Part shown: piece after piece, positions 25,670 through 34,730 of the stretch
Numbering within the stretch: position 1 is the first letter of the stretch
Layout: the number at the start of each line of letters is the position of its first letter
NCBI GenBank assembly: GCA_050732875.1
Contig: JBOHRQ010000004.1
Location: 15,591-79,590 of the forward strand
DNA length: 64,000 bases
From: DASRVA01 sp050732875
GTDB lineage: Bacteria > Gemmatimonadota > Gemmatimonadetes > JACCXV01 > JAHWKZ01
Direction: 5' to 3'
The notes under the pieces: generated by a model
Told to the model about the DNA's origin: nothing
Seen by the model: the letters and a program-made list of their open reading frames with translations, nothing else
Databases searched by the model: none
Position numbers and translations under genes: made by a program

Positions 25670-27090
25670 GGAGATCCTCCCGCGGGAGTCCGGGCCTCAC
25701 CGGGCATCAGGATTTCCTCGAGCCGCCGTGCGACGATCCGCTCCTCGCCCGGGAGGAGCGTCCGCACGTCGATCCAGACGGCATCCTCGGCTACCCGGGC
25801 CACGATCGGAGGGTCCCCGAGCCGGAGCTCCCGGGCGAGGCTCTCCGCGGGACGATCGGCGGGGACCACCCGGAGCGCGTAGCCCGGCAGGTCACGCTCC
25901 GGCAGCGTGCCGCCGCCCGTCCGACCCTGATGCGGTCGGACGTCGCAGTGCTCCCGCACCGATGGTGTCAGGCTTCCGAGGAGCGCCTCGGCCCTCTCCA
26001 CGAGGTCCTCCGCCCCGGTCTCGACCATCGCGCGGACCGGGATCGCACCCCGGTCCTCGAGGAGGAGCCCGAGGGTCGCCTCGAGTGCGGCCAGCGTCAT
26101 CTTGTCGACCCGGACCGCGCGCAGGAGTGGATTGGCCCGCACTCTGTCGAGGAGCTCCCGCCGCCCGCAGAGCAGTCCGGCCTGCGGTCCGCCCAGGAGC
26201 TTGTCGCCGCTCCCGCAGGCGAGATCGGCCCCGGCGGCGATCGCCGCCCCCAGGGTCGCCTCGTCCCCCACGTCGGCCGCCAGCGGATCGAGCAGCCCGG
26301 TCCCCTGATCGAACACGACCGGCACCCCGCGCGCCCCTGCCTCCCGGCACAGGATCTCGAGCGGCACCTCGGTCACGAACCCCGCCATCTCGAAGTTCGA
26401 GCGGTGCACCTTCACGATCGTCCCCACCTCGTGCTCGTCGAGGGCGCTCAGGTAGTCGTCGAGATGCGTGCGGTTGGTCGCACCCACCTCGACCACGCGG
26501 GCGCCCGTCCGGGAGAGGATCTCGTGGATGCGGAAGCCACCGCCGATCTCGACCAGCTCGCCGCGCGAGACGAGCGCCGCCCGGCCCCGTGCGAGCGTGT
26601 CCACGGCCACCAGGAGCGCCGCGGCGTTGTTGTTGACCACGATCGCGTCCTCGGCCCCGGTCAGGAGCTCGAGGAGCGGCGCCAGGTGCGCGTAGCGCGA
26701 CCCGCGTCGACCCTCGGCGAGATCGTACTCCAGGGGCGAGTAGCCGCCGCCGGCGATGACCGCCGCCTCCAGCGCCTTCCCGGCCAGCGGGGCGCGGCCC
26801 AGGTTGGTGTGGACGACGACGCCGGTGGCATTGATCAGTCGCGATATGGAGGGCCGCCGGAGTGCCTGGATCTCGGACGCCCAGCGGGCGTCGACGGCGG
26901 CCGCGACCTCGTCCTTCGAACCGAAGCGGTCGGGCGAACGCTCCAGCTCCTCCCGGACGACGGCCAGCGCGCGGTCGAGGGCGACCCGCTCGAGGCGCGG
27001 CGCGGCGGCCATCTGCCGAACCCCCTCCGGCGGCGACTCCAGGCAGCGACCCACCGCGGGAAGCCAGGCCAGCCGGGACGGTGAGGTCAC
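25666..27090 (-). CDS. selA: L-seryl-tRNA(Sec) selenium transferase
   Basis: PLP enzyme that converts seryl-tRNA(Sec) to selenocysteinyl-tRNA(Sec) in bacteria. The 474 residues have SISRLINATGVVVHTNLGRAPL, YSPLEYDLAEGRRGSR, VVNNNAAALL and the PLP lysine in GSGDKLLGGPQAGLL. Length is normal for the family. GTG 27090 was chosen because it overlaps the preceding stop as GTGA, the rule in this genome; GTG 27108 is an in-frame alternative. Neither selB, selD nor tRNA-Sec is in the window, but an intact selA implies that the organism uses selenocysteine. Confidence 0.93.
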   Translation of the reverse strand: MTSPSRLAWLPAVGRCLESPPEGVRQMAAAPRLERVALDRALAVVREELERSPDRFGSKDEVAAAVDARWASEIQALRRPSISRLINATGVVVHTNLGRAPLAGKALEAAVIAGGGYSPLEYDLAEGRRGSRYAHLAPLLELLTGAEDAIVVNNNAAALLVAVDTLARGRAALVSRGELVEIGGGFRIHEILSRTGARVVEVGATNRTHLDDYLSALDEHEVGTIVKVHRSNFEMAGFVTEVPLEILCREAGARGVPVVFDQGTGLLDPLAADVGDEATLGAAIAAGADLACGSGDKLLGGPQAGLLCGRRELLDRVRANPLLRAVRVDKMTLAALEATLGLLLEDRGAIPVRAMVETGAEDLVERAEALLGSLTPSVREHCDVRPHQGRTGGGTLPERDLPGYALRVVPADRPAESLARELRLGDPPIVARVAEDAVWIDVRTLLPGEERIVARRLEEILMPGEARTPAGGSP

Positions 27091-28217
27091 GGCCCGGGGC
27101 CGGGCCACGGCAGCGGCTCGCTTTCGAAGATCCGCGGCCCCTCGTACTCGGGCCGGAACGGGAGCCCGCCCTCCGCGGTGGCCCTGAGGCCGCCGGCGTT
27201 CTCGACACCGGGAAGCTCTACGCGATAGACCCGCTCCCGGTCCAACGGCAGAACGGGTTCGATCTGGATCTCGGACGCTCCCGCGGCCGTCACGCCGAGC
27301 ACCTCCATGCGACGCAGCCGCTGGCGGTCCACGGGGATGGAGTCGAGCGGTATGTCGGCCTCGACGGCTGGATCTCCCGCGAAGAGCCGCACGTCTCCCG
27401 GCGCCAGCGTCGTCTCCTCCGGGAGCCGGTCGTCGATCAGGACCCGGATCAGCCGCGACCCCGGCGTGGCGATCTCATCGATCAAGGGTGCGGTCGTGTC
27501 GAGCACCGCGATCGTGTACGTGGCTTCGTGAGCGCGACTCAACAGCGAGAGCTCGAAGGTGTCCTGCGCTCCCGGCTCCTCGGTCATCTGCCAACCCTCC
27601 GGGCGGACCTGCTCGATCCAGGCCGTCGCCACGTAGGGGCCGTAGGCGACGGCCTCGGCCTCGACCTGACCCTGGCTGTCGGCGGTCATCGTGTAGCCGA
27701 ACTCGGTCTCCGTGTTGTCCATCCGGTAGAGCGCCCCCACCGCGGGTTCGCCCTCCTCGTTCAGGATCGTCACCCGCACGATCGAAAGCGTGATCGGGAC
27801 CTCTCCGCCCACCGAGAACAGGATCGATTGCGGCTCGGTCGTGGCGTTCCCCTCCCGGTCCCGGACCCCGGGAAGAACCGTCACCGTGTAGGTCAGGTCT
27901 TCGATCATCGGCTCGTCCGGGGCCAGCGTGACGATATTCTCCTCGAGAAGCAGGTCGAACTCGGGGTCGTCGGGGTTCACCCTGATGAGCCGCCGGAGCT
28001 CGCCGAGCTGGCGGTCGTCGATCACCTCGTCGAAGGTCAGCGTGATGGCCTGGTCGGGGGCGGCGTTGACCGCGCGCTGGGCGGGATCGGTCTCCACCAG
28101 GACGGGCGGCAGGCGATCTTCCGGCCCCCCCGGCGGAAACCCCTCGCTCGCGCAGGCGGCGAGAGCCAGGATGGCCGGCACGGTCCGCGCCACCGCGCGT
28201 AAAGTCGCCCCGGTCAT
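27087..28217 (-). CDS. Ig-like domain (Big_5) lipoprotein
   Basis: A 376-residue lipoprotein with signal AILALAAC. Directly after comes PPGGPEDRLPPVLVETDPA and ITLTFDEVIDDRQL, the hallmark of the SbsA/Big_5 Ig-like domain found in surface lipoproteins. Two more beta-rich segments follow (VRVTILNEEGEPAVGALYRM, a possible second sandwich). The C-terminus is Pro/Gly rich. Function unknown; structural or surface binding is likely. The gene follows valS by four bases and its stop overlaps selA, so it may be co-transcribed with both. Confidence 0.75.
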   Translation of the reverse strand: MTGATLRAVARTVPAILALAACASEGFPPGGPEDRLPPVLVETDPAQRAVNAAPDQAITLTFDEVIDDRQLGELRRLIRVNPDDPEFDLLLEENIVTLAPDEPMIEDLTYTVTVLPGVRDREGNATTEPQSILFSVGGEVPITLSIVRVTILNEEGEPAVGALYRMDNTETEFGYTMTADSQGQVEAEAVAYGPYVATAWIEQVRPEGWQMTEEPGAQDTFELSLLSRAHEATYTIAVLDTTAPLIDEIATPGSRLIRVLIDDRLPEETTLAPGDVRLFAGDPAVEADIPLDSIPVDRQRLRRMEVLGVTAAGASEIQIEPVLPLDRERVYRVELPGVENAGGLRATAEGGLPFRPEYEGPRIFESEPLPWPGPGP

Positions 28218-28221
28218 CCCC

Positions 28222-30894
28222 CTACCGATCGAGCGCCGCGCGCAGCGTCGCGAGCCGCTCCAGCGTACGGTCGAGATCGGCCAGCTTCGCCCGCTCGCGA
28301 TCGACCACCTCCGCCGGGGCGCGCGTCACGAAGCTCTCGTTGGCGAGCTTGCTCCGCGCGCCTTCGCGAAGCCCCTCGGCGCGCTCGATCTCGGCCTCCA
28401 GACGGGCCCGCTCCTGCTCGAGGTCGACCAGGTCGGCCAGGCGGACCGCCACCTCGACTCCCCCCCGGACGACGTGCGAGACATAGCCGTCCCCTGCCGG
28501 AGCGCTCGACCGGACATCGGCCTCGCTGGCTCCCGCCAGGCGCGCCACGTCGTCGGCCTGCTCGACGAGCGCGCTTCGCGTCGCCTCGTCAGCCACCACC
28601 ACGACCAGAGGGACCCGCTTCGAGGGCGGGGCGTCGTGCTCGGCGCGCAGGTTCCGGGCGGCCGATATCACTTCCTGCATGAGCGCGACCCGCTCCGCCT
28701 CGCCACGGAATTCCCAGCCCCGCGCCTCCGGCCAGTCGGCGATCATGATGGACCCTACGTCCCCGCGCAGCGAGCCTGGAAGACGCTGCCAGATCTCCTC
28801 GGTGATGAACGGCATGAAGGGATGGAGCAGCCGGAGACCGGCCTCGAGCACGCCCAGGAGGACCTCAAGTGCCACCTCGCCGCGCGGGCCGTCCAGATCG
28901 GCCTTGGCCCACTCGATCGCCCAGTCACAGTACTCGTGCCACAGGAAATCGTAGACCGCTCCCGCCGCGTCGTTCAGGCGGAAGCCCTCGAAATGGCGAT
29001 CGACCGCCTCCACCGTGTCGTCCAGGCGCTGGAGGAGCCAGCGCTCGCGCTGGCCCAGATCACCGGGGGGCAGCGCCTCGAGGCGCCTCGGCTCCCACGC
29101 CTCGGGCAGGTTCAGGAAGACGAAGCGCGCCGCATTCCAGAGCTTGTTGGCGAAGTTCCGGCCCTTGGTGAAGTCCTCGACGGCCAGGTTGAGGTCGGTT
29201 CCGGTCGGGGCCTCGGTGACCAGCGTGTAGCGGAGAGCGTCCGCGCCGAACTCGTCGATCACCTCGCGCGGGTCGATGCCGTTGCCGAGCGACTTCGACA
29301 TCCGCTGCCCCTGAGCGTCCCGAACGGTGCCGTTGATCACGACGTCGGTGAACGGGCGCTCTCCAATGCAGTAGAAGCCGGCCATGACCATGCGGGCGAC
29401 CCAGAAGAAGAGGATCTCCGACGCGGTGACGAGCGTGTTCGTCGGGTAGAACGTCTGGAGGTCCGGCGTCGTGTCCGGCCAGCCCAGGGTGGAGAAGGGC
29501 CACAGCCACGACGAGAACCACGTGTCGAGAACGTCCGGGTCCTGCTCCAGGCTCTCCGACCCGCATTCGGGGCACCGTGCCGGATCCTCGCGGGCCGCGA
29601 ACTGGTGGCCGTTGACGCACGTCCAGACGGGGATCCGATGCCCCCACCAGATCTGCCGCGAGATCGTCCAGTCGCGGACGTTCTCCAGCCAGTGCTCGTA
29701 CACCTTCCGCCAGCGCTCCGGGGTGAACCGGAGCCGGCCATCCCGCGAGGCCGCGAGGGCCGGCTCGGCCAGCGGCTTCATCCTGACGAACCACTGGTCG
29801 GAGAGATACGGCTCGACGACGGTGTCGCAGCGGTAGCAGCGTCCGACCGCGTGGCGATGCTCGGCGACGCTCTCGAGCAGCCCTTCCGCCTCCAGCGCCT
29901 CGACGATCTTCCGCCGGGCCTCGAAGCGATCCAGCCCGGCGTACACTCCGGCCGCCTCGTTCATGGTGGCGTCGGGGTTCAGCACGTTGATAGCCGGAAG
30001 GTGGTGGCGCTGACCGATCCAGAAGTCGTCGGGGTCGTGCGCCGGCGTCACCTTGACCGCTCCCGTTCCGAACTCCGGATCGACGAAGTCGTCGGCGACG
30101 ATCGGCAGCTCGCGCCCGACCAGCGGCAGGATCGCGATCTTCCCCACCAGGTCCCCGTAGCGCTCGTCGCCGGGGTGCACGGCGACTCCGGTATCGCCGA
30201 GCATCGTCTCGGGGCGGGTGGTGGCGATTCTCAGATGACCCGCACCGTCCTTCAACGGGTAGCGGATCGTCCACAGGCGCCCCTCCTGCTCGTGCTTCTC
30301 GGCCTCCTCGTCCGAGAGCGCCGTGCCGCACCGCGGGCACCAGTTGATGATGTATTTGCCGCGGTAGATCAGCCCGTCGTCGTAGAGCCGGACGAACACC
30401 TCGCGAACCGCGCGGGAGAGCCCGGGGTCCATGGTGAAGCGCGCGCGGTCCCAGTCGCACGACACACCCAGCTTCATGAGCTGGTCGTAGATCTCCCCGC
30501 CGTACTTCTCCTTCCAGGCCCATACCCGCTCCACGAACGCCTTGCGGCCGAGGTCGTCCCGGCTGAGGCCCTCCTCGGCCAGCTCGCGCTCGACCACGTT
30601 CTGGGTGGCGATCCCGGCGTGGTCGGTCCCCGGCAGGTAGAGCGCCCGCCGGCCCAGCATCCGCTGGCGACGGATCAGCACGTCCTGGAGCGTGTTGTTG
30701 AGCCCGTGACCCATGTGAAGGACCCCGGTCACGTTGGGCGGCGGGATCACGATCGTGTAGGGCTCGGGACCCTCGCCGGCCGGTGGGTGGAAGTAGCCGC
30801 GCTCCCGCCAGATGGCGTACCAGCCGCCTTCCAGCTCGCTCGGATCGTAGCGCTTGGGAAGCGCGGAGGCGGTGCGCGTGTCCTCGGGCGTCAT
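28222..30894 (-). CDS. valS: Valyl-tRNA synthetase
   Basis: Class I aminoacyl-tRNA synthetase that charges and edits tRNA-Val. The 890 residues hold the HIGH-type motif PPPNVTGVLHMGHGLNN near residue 50, a zinc-type loop CPRCGTALSDEEAEKH, and the editing CP1 insertion with GTGAVKVTPAHDPDDFWIG. The KMSKS motif is GQRMSKSLGNGIDP, followed by the anticodon domain. The C-terminal 70 residues are the coiled-coil tRNA arm (EQERARLEAEIERAEGLREG). A promoter TTGACG-N18-TAGGTT lies 42 bp upstream. tRNA-Val is also encoded in the window, at 53 kb. Confidence 0.97.
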   Translation of the reverse strand: MTPEDTRTASALPKRYDPSELEGGWYAIWRERGYFHPPAGEGPEPYTIVIPPPNVTGVLHMGHGLNNTLQDVLIRRQRMLGRRALYLPGTDHAGIATQNVVERELAEEGLSRDDLGRKAFVERVWAWKEKYGGEIYDQLMKLGVSCDWDRARFTMDPGLSRAVREVFVRLYDDGLIYRGKYIINWCPRCGTALSDEEAEKHEQEGRLWTIRYPLKDGAGHLRIATTRPETMLGDTGVAVHPGDERYGDLVGKIAILPLVGRELPIVADDFVDPEFGTGAVKVTPAHDPDDFWIGQRHHLPAINVLNPDATMNEAAGVYAGLDRFEARRKIVEALEAEGLLESVAEHRHAVGRCYRCDTVVEPYLSDQWFVRMKPLAEPALAASRDGRLRFTPERWRKVYEHWLENVRDWTISRQIWWGHRIPVWTCVNGHQFAAREDPARCPECGSESLEQDPDVLDTWFSSWLWPFSTLGWPDTTPDLQTFYPTNTLVTASEILFFWVARMVMAGFYCIGERPFTDVVINGTVRDAQGQRMSKSLGNGIDPREVIDEFGADALRYTLVTEAPTGTDLNLAVEDFTKGRNFANKLWNAARFVFLNLPEAWEPRRLEALPPGDLGQRERWLLQRLDDTVEAVDRHFEGFRLNDAAGAVYDFLWHEYCDWAIEWAKADLDGPRGEVALEVLLGVLEAGLRLLHPFMPFITEEIWQRLPGSLRGDVGSIMIADWPEARGWEFRGEAERVALMQEVISAARNLRAEHDAPPSKRVPLVVVVADEATRSALVEQADDVARLAGASEADVRSSAPAGDGYVSHVVRGGVEVAVRLADLVDLEQERARLEAEIERAEGLREGARSKLANESFVTRAPAEVVDRERAKLADLDRTLERLATLRAALDR

Positions 30895-30935
30895 GGGATC
30901 GTCTCGCGGGCTCGTGAAGGGCGTGGGAAACGAGG

Positions 30936-30965
30936 AACCTATCCGCGGGCTCGGCGGCCCGTCAA
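30936..30965 (-). promoter_or_regulatory. Putative promoter of valS
   Basis: Minus strand: TTGACG (30965-30960), 18-nt spacer, TAGGTT (30941-30936). The -35 overlaps the stop codon of the preceding gene. Confidence 0.45.
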
Positions 30966-32911
30966 CGTCGCCGCGGCCGTGCGATCGCCCAGTCGGCCAG
31001 GACGAGGAGGGCCCCGATCAGGAAGGTCCACGGCCAGGTGCCCAGATCGAGCCGCCGGGTATCCGCTTCGGCGAGCACTCCGCCCGGGGCTCCCTGCAGC
31101 TCCGGGAGGGAGCCGTCGGAACCGAGCATGGCGCCCCCCGAACGGCGGGTCGACGCGGCCAGCCCGGCGGTATCCGCGGCTGTCCAGGCGAGCTCCGGGC
31201 TCCACCGCTCGACCACGAACGGCTCGCTGGCGGCCCTGCCCTGCGAGCCTTCGACCCTCAGCCGATACTCCCCCGGCGGCAAGGGTCCGACGACGATGCC
31301 CGAAGCGGCCTCCGCGGCCAGCTCCCCCCGGGCCACCTCCTGCCCCGACCGATCCACCCGCCACCGCAACGGGCCCGCTTCCTCGATCACCGGGACGACG
31401 AGCGGCTCCGAAGCCGGCACGACTCGTCCCGGCGGCAGCCGGACGAGGGGGCGGATGGCCGGCGACGCCGAGGCCAGCCACCTCACGATGGCGTCCGACC
31501 ACGGCCCCCAGAAGGCCGCACCCAACCCTTCTTCAGAGCCGCTTTCGAGGGGCCAGCGATAGTAGCCGGTGCCGAGGATCACGGCGCGTCGGCTCGTCCC
31601 CTTTTCCGCGATCCAGGCGACCGGGCTTCCGCCCGCGGCGAGGAGGACCGTGGCGCCGGACTCCGGCCGGGTGGCGGCCGGCAGCTCCTCGAGGGCCGGC
31701 CAGCCGGGGCCCCCGTCCGGAGCGGCGTCCACGGTCGCGCCCAGGGTCGACAGCCAGGCCCGTCCCTCGTCGGTCAGCGACGGAACGGCGTCCGGCCGCG
31801 TTCCCCCGACCGTGGCCGCGGCGCCCGGCAGCTCCCCCCGCCCACCGCTCGGGGCCCACAGGAGCCCGCGCCCACCAGATCCCAGGAACCGCTCCAGCCA
31901 CGTTCGCCCGGTCGATCCCAGGGCGTCCGGATCCCCGAACAGGTAGGCGGCCGCGTAGCGCCCGGTCCCGAGGCTCGCCCATCCGACCGTACGCCCGCCT
32001 TCCACGGACCGCAGGCCACCCCCCGGGAAGGACCAGTAGGCGTCGACCGGCCCGGGGTGCGAGCGACGCAGGGCCCGGATCCAGGTCGCGAAATCCCACG
32101 TCGGCCCGAGCGCGACCGCCAGCGCGCGACGCGGACCGGCGGGTTCGCGGACCAGGCTCCGCGCGTCGTTGGCGGAGACCGGGTCGTCGGGAACGGCAAC
32201 CCGTGCCGTGACCACCGAGTGGCCCGGGCCACCGGAGATCAGCGGGAAGGACACCACTCTCCGCTCGCCGGCTTCGAGGGGCGGAAGGGGGCGGCTTCCG
32301 GCCGGCCGCCCGTCGATGCTCAGCTCGACCCGGCCGGCCGGGACGGGAACGCCTCCGACGGCCGCCACTACGGCGACGGCCGTCTCCGCCTCCTCCTCGC
32401 CGGCCACGTTCAGGCCGAGCACGGCAGCGTCGGCGAGCGCCAGAGGCTGCGGGGCGAAGGCGTACACGGGAACCCCGGCCGGTTCGATCGAGCGACCGCC
32501 TGACACCCGGCCGTCGGTGACGACGAGGACCGCGTCCGACCCCGCTTCGGCGGCCAGCTCGACCGCCCCCCCCGGATCGGAGGTCGCCCCGCCGAACGAA
32601 TCGACCTCGACCTGCCAGCCCTCGCTCCAACGCCGGAAGTCGGCCTCGTCGAGCCACGCTCGGGCGGCCGCTTCCCGACTGCCGCCGGACGCTCCCGCCA
32701 GGCGCATGCTCTCCGAGCGATCGATCAGGATCCGAAGACGCGGGGCGGCGGATCCTCCGGGAAGCCGACAGCTCACGTCGAAGAGACCGAGCAAAAGGAC
32801 CGCGGCCGCGGCCGCCCGCAGGATCCCTCGCGCACCGTCCCGCCACGGCGGTGCCACCGTCATCCAGACGGCCACCGCCAGCACGCCTGTCGCGGCCGCC
32901 CAAAGGTTCAT
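30962..32911 (-). CDS. Membrane protein with von Willebrand A-like domain (BatA/N-type)
   Basis: A 649-residue protein with two N-terminal membrane helices (ATGVLAVAVWMTVAPP, LRAAAAAVLLLGLFDVSC) and one near the C-terminus (WTFLIGALLVLADWAIA). After the second helix is a vWA-like domain with a MIDAS sequence RILIDRSESM (DxSxS) and SDAVLVVTDGRVSGG. The middle is long, beta-rich and Gly/Pro-heavy with a glutamine-amidotransferase-like feel (AVILGTGYYRWPL). The layout matches the large partners of BatA/BatB membrane proteins; no MoxR ATPase is near. Function unknown; probably assembles complexes at the envelope. Confidence 0.65.
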   Translation of the reverse strand: MNLWAAATGVLAVAVWMTVAPPWRDGARGILRAAAAAVLLLGLFDVSCRLPGGSAAPRLRILIDRSESMRLAGASGGSREAAARAWLDEADFRRWSEGWQVEVDSFGGATSDPGGAVELAAEAGSDAVLVVTDGRVSGGRSIEPAGVPVYAFAPQPLALADAAVLGLNVAGEEEAETAVAVVAAVGGVPVPAGRVELSIDGRPAGSRPLPPLEAGERRVVSFPLISGGPGHSVVTARVAVPDDPVSANDARSLVREPAGPRRALAVALGPTWDFATWIRALRRSHPGPVDAYWSFPGGGLRSVEGGRTVGWASLGTGRYAAAYLFGDPDALGSTGRTWLERFLGSGGRGLLWAPSGGRGELPGAAATVGGTRPDAVPSLTDEGRAWLSTLGATVDAAPDGGPGWPALEELPAATRPESGATVLLAAGGSPVAWIAEKGTSRRAVILGTGYYRWPLESGSEEGLGAAFWGPWSDAIVRWLASASPAIRPLVRLPPGRVVPASEPLVVPVIEEAGPLRWRVDRSGQEVARGELAAEAASGIVVGPLPPGEYRLRVEGSQGRAASEPFVVERWSPELAWTAADTAGLAASTRRSGGAMLGSDGSLPELQGAPGGVLAEADTRRLDLGTWPWTFLIGALLVLADWAIARPRRR

Positions 32912-32921
32912 GACCGGGCTC

Positions 32922-33383
32922 TCATCCGGTCTCTACGCCGAGGTACACGGCCCCGACGACCGGGTCGTCCCAATGCGCGCGCAGGTGCCGCTGGAGAAGG
33001 GTCGGCAGGAAGCGCGACTCGACGATCTCCTCCCTCGTCAGCCACCGCAGGTCGGTCAGCGTGGCCGGGTGAGCGTCGGCTTCGGGGTCGATCCCCAGCT
33101 CCGGCCGGCCTCCGAAACGGGTCACCAGGAAGGTGCAGTCCACGACATGACGGGTCGGCGACAGGAACTCGCTCACCGCCCACAGCCGCTCCTCCTCCAC
33201 CGTCAGCCCCGTCTCCTCCCGGATCTCGCGCGCCAGACCGTCGATCAGCGATTCCCCGGGCTCGAGATGCCCGCCCGGCAGCACCCAGTACTCTTCGCCC
33301 GGCTTCGTGTGCCGCGCGCAGAGAAGTCTTCCGCCCGAGAAGAACGCGCCCTGCACTCGAACCTCAGTCGGCGGTGCGGGCAC
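32922..33383 (-). CDS. NUDIX hydrolase
   Basis: A 153-residue Nudix enzyme that hydrolyses a nucleoside diphosphate linked to another moiety. A complete Nudix box is visible: GGHLEPGESLIDGLAREI followed by REETGL (GX5EX7REUXEEXGU). It also has YWVLPGGHLEPG before the box. The substrate cannot be told. GTG 33383 starts one base after the TAG of the upstream P-loop gene; the reading frame further upstream lies inside that gene. Confidence 0.87.
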   Translation of the reverse strand: MPAPPTEVRVQGAFFSGGRLLCARHTKPGEEYWVLPGGHLEPGESLIDGLAREIREETGLTVEEERLWAVSEFLSPTRHVVDCTFLVTRFGGRPELGIDPEADAHPATLTDLRWLTREEIVESRFLPTLLQRHLRAHWDDPVVGAVYLGVETG

Positions 33384-33384
33384 G

Positions 33385-33981
33385 CTACGGCCCGACCATC
33401 TCCGCGAGGCGGTCGAGATCGAACGGGCCGAAGACAGGCCAGCGCCGGGAGCGGGGCGGAGATCCGACCAGGGCTGACGGATCGTCGAGAGTGCCGGCCA
33501 CGGCGTCGTCGGGCACGAAGAGGACATCGATGCGGTCGAGTATGCGGCGCGCCGAGGACTTCACCTCGCGTTGGCCCGGGTGGGCGACCAGCACGGCGAG
33601 GCGCGGGCTGACGTGCTCGAGGATCCGGTTCCCCTCGACCAGGACGCCCGCAAGCCCGGCGAGATCGGCGAGCGCCTCGTCGAGCCCCGGACCCTCCTGT
33701 CCGCGAGCGGCCACGACCCAGCGCACGTCGGCGGCGCCGGCCTGCCAGTAACGGCCGGTGTCCTTCCCGTCCACCGCGGTGAGCTCGCGGTCGGCAAAGA
33801 CCCTCGGTCGATCCCCCAGCAGATGGCTCACGCAGCAGGTCTCGGGATCGCGACCGCAGGACCGGTAGTGGCCGCGGGTGACCTTGACCGCGCCCCAGCC
33901 CGGCAGCCGGGCGAGCAGCTCGCAGACCAAGCCTGTCTTTCCGACCTCGGAGGCCGTGCCGCTCACCGTGACGACGGTCAT
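33385..33981 (-). CDS. P-loop GTPase-like protein related to MobB
   Basis: A 198-residue P-loop protein. The Walker A is at the extreme N-terminus, VSGTASEVGKTGLVCELL, as in MobB and dethiobiotin synthetase. A Cys/His cluster follows (HYRSCGRDPETCCVSH), with an Asp-rich DRIDVLFVPDD near the C-terminus. MobB binds GTP and supports molybdopterin guanine dinucleotide synthesis, but no mobA or moe genes are near, and the Cys cluster is not usual in MobB. TAATTT six bases before the ATG suggests a leaderless mRNA. The Nudix gene follows immediately. Confidence 0.55.
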   Translation of the reverse strand: MTVVTVSGTASEVGKTGLVCELLARLPGWGAVKVTRGHYRSCGRDPETCCVSHLLGDRPRVFADRELTAVDGKDTGRYWQAGAADVRWVVAARGQEGPGLDEALADLAGLAGVLVEGNRILEHVSPRLAVLVAHPGQREVKSSARRILDRIDVLFVPDDAVAGTLDDPSALVGSPPRSRRWPVFGPFDLDRLAEMVGP

Positions 33982-33987
33982 GCGACG

Positions 33988-33993
33988 AAATTA
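33988..33993 (-). promoter_or_regulatory. Putative -10 element of the MobB-like gene
   Basis: TAATTT on the minus strand, six bases before ATG 33981, with no ribosome site. A -35 is not obvious. Confidence 0.3.
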
Positions 33994-34034
33994 GCGGGTC
34001 GCTGAAACGGGCGGCAGGGCGTTCAACGCTTCTG

Positions 34035-34682
34035 CTACCCCGCGGTGATGATCTCGCCGGCGTGGGTGAGCGCGAAGGAAAGCCCCTCGATCTCGATCGC
34101 GAGGTTGACGTCGCGCAGGGTCACGCCGCCGGGGACCGCCAGCTTTCTGGGGGCGAAGTTGAGGATCGCCTCGACGCCCGCCTCGACCAGTTGGTCGGCG
34201 ACCTGCTGGGCGCTCTCGCGGGGAGTCACGATGACGCCCATCTGGATCCGCCGATCGCGGCCCACACGCCGCAGATCGGCCACGTTCTCGACCTCGAGGT
34301 CGCCCCAGCGGCGCCCGATCTTGGCCGGCTGGTTGTCGAAGACCGCCACGAAGTCGAATCCCTGGTCGCGAAAGCCCTCGTACTGGAAGAGCGCCGCGCC
34401 GAGACGTCCGGCGCCCACCAGCGCCACCCGCCAACGCCTGTCCAGCCCGAGGATCTGACGCATCCGGGCGCGCAGCTCGTCGACCGGGTAGCCGAGCCCG
34501 CGCTTTCCGAACGAGCCAAACCGGGAAAGATCCTTCCGGACCTGGGCGGACGTCATGCCGCCCTTCTCGGCCAGGTCGTCGCTGCTCACCGTCGATACCC
34601 CGTTCGACTCGAACTCGTCGAGGAAACGGAGATAGTGGCTCAGACGACGAACGGCGGACTCGGAGATCTTGTGGCGGCTCAT
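34035..34682 (-). CDS. rex: Redox-sensing transcriptional repressor Rex
   Basis: A 215-residue DNA-binding repressor that senses the NADH/NAD ratio. The N-terminal winged helix has RRLSHYLRFLDEF and GMTSAQVRKDLSRFGSFGKR. It is followed by GYPVDELRARMRQILGLD and a Rossmann domain, VALVGAGRLGAALFQYEGF, that binds NADH. The closing NFAPRKLAVPGGVTLRDVNL is typical. ATG 34682 was chosen as the family start. It carries a palindromic Rex site and a promoter just upstream, so it very probably controls itself. Rex usually also controls fermentation and respiration genes, none of which are adjacent. Confidence 0.95.
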   Translation of the reverse strand: MSRHKISESAVRRLSHYLRFLDEFESNGVSTVSSDDLAEKGGMTSAQVRKDLSRFGSFGKRGLGYPVDELRARMRQILGLDRRWRVALVGAGRLGAALFQYEGFRDQGFDFVAVFDNQPAKIGRRWGDLEVENVADLRRVGRDRRIQMGVIVTPRESAQQVADQLVEAGVEAILNFAPRKLAVPGGVTLRDVNLAIEIEGLSFALTHAGEIITAG

Positions 34683-34702
34683 CGTGACAGCGGGACGCCG
34701 AT

Positions 34703-34720
34703 TTGTGACTTTTTTCACAA
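34703..34720. promoter_or_regulatory. Rex operator
   Basis: TTGTGACTTTTTTCACAA: arms TTGTGA and TCACAA around CTTTTT. It matches the known Rex consensus TTGTGAA-N4-TTCACAA within one base per arm. It lies about 5-20 bases downstream of the predicted rex transcription start, an ideal place to block its own promoter. High NADH would release it. Confidence 0.85.
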
Positions 34721-34730
34721 GCGTCCTCGC

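Noticed and set aside
27928..32211. A 1427-codon open frame on the plus strand, opposite valS and the vWA-like gene
   Set aside because: It is a shadow of GC-rich codons: Arg/Pro-rich, no recognisable domain, while the minus strand carries an unmistakable valS with HIGH and KMSKS motifs.
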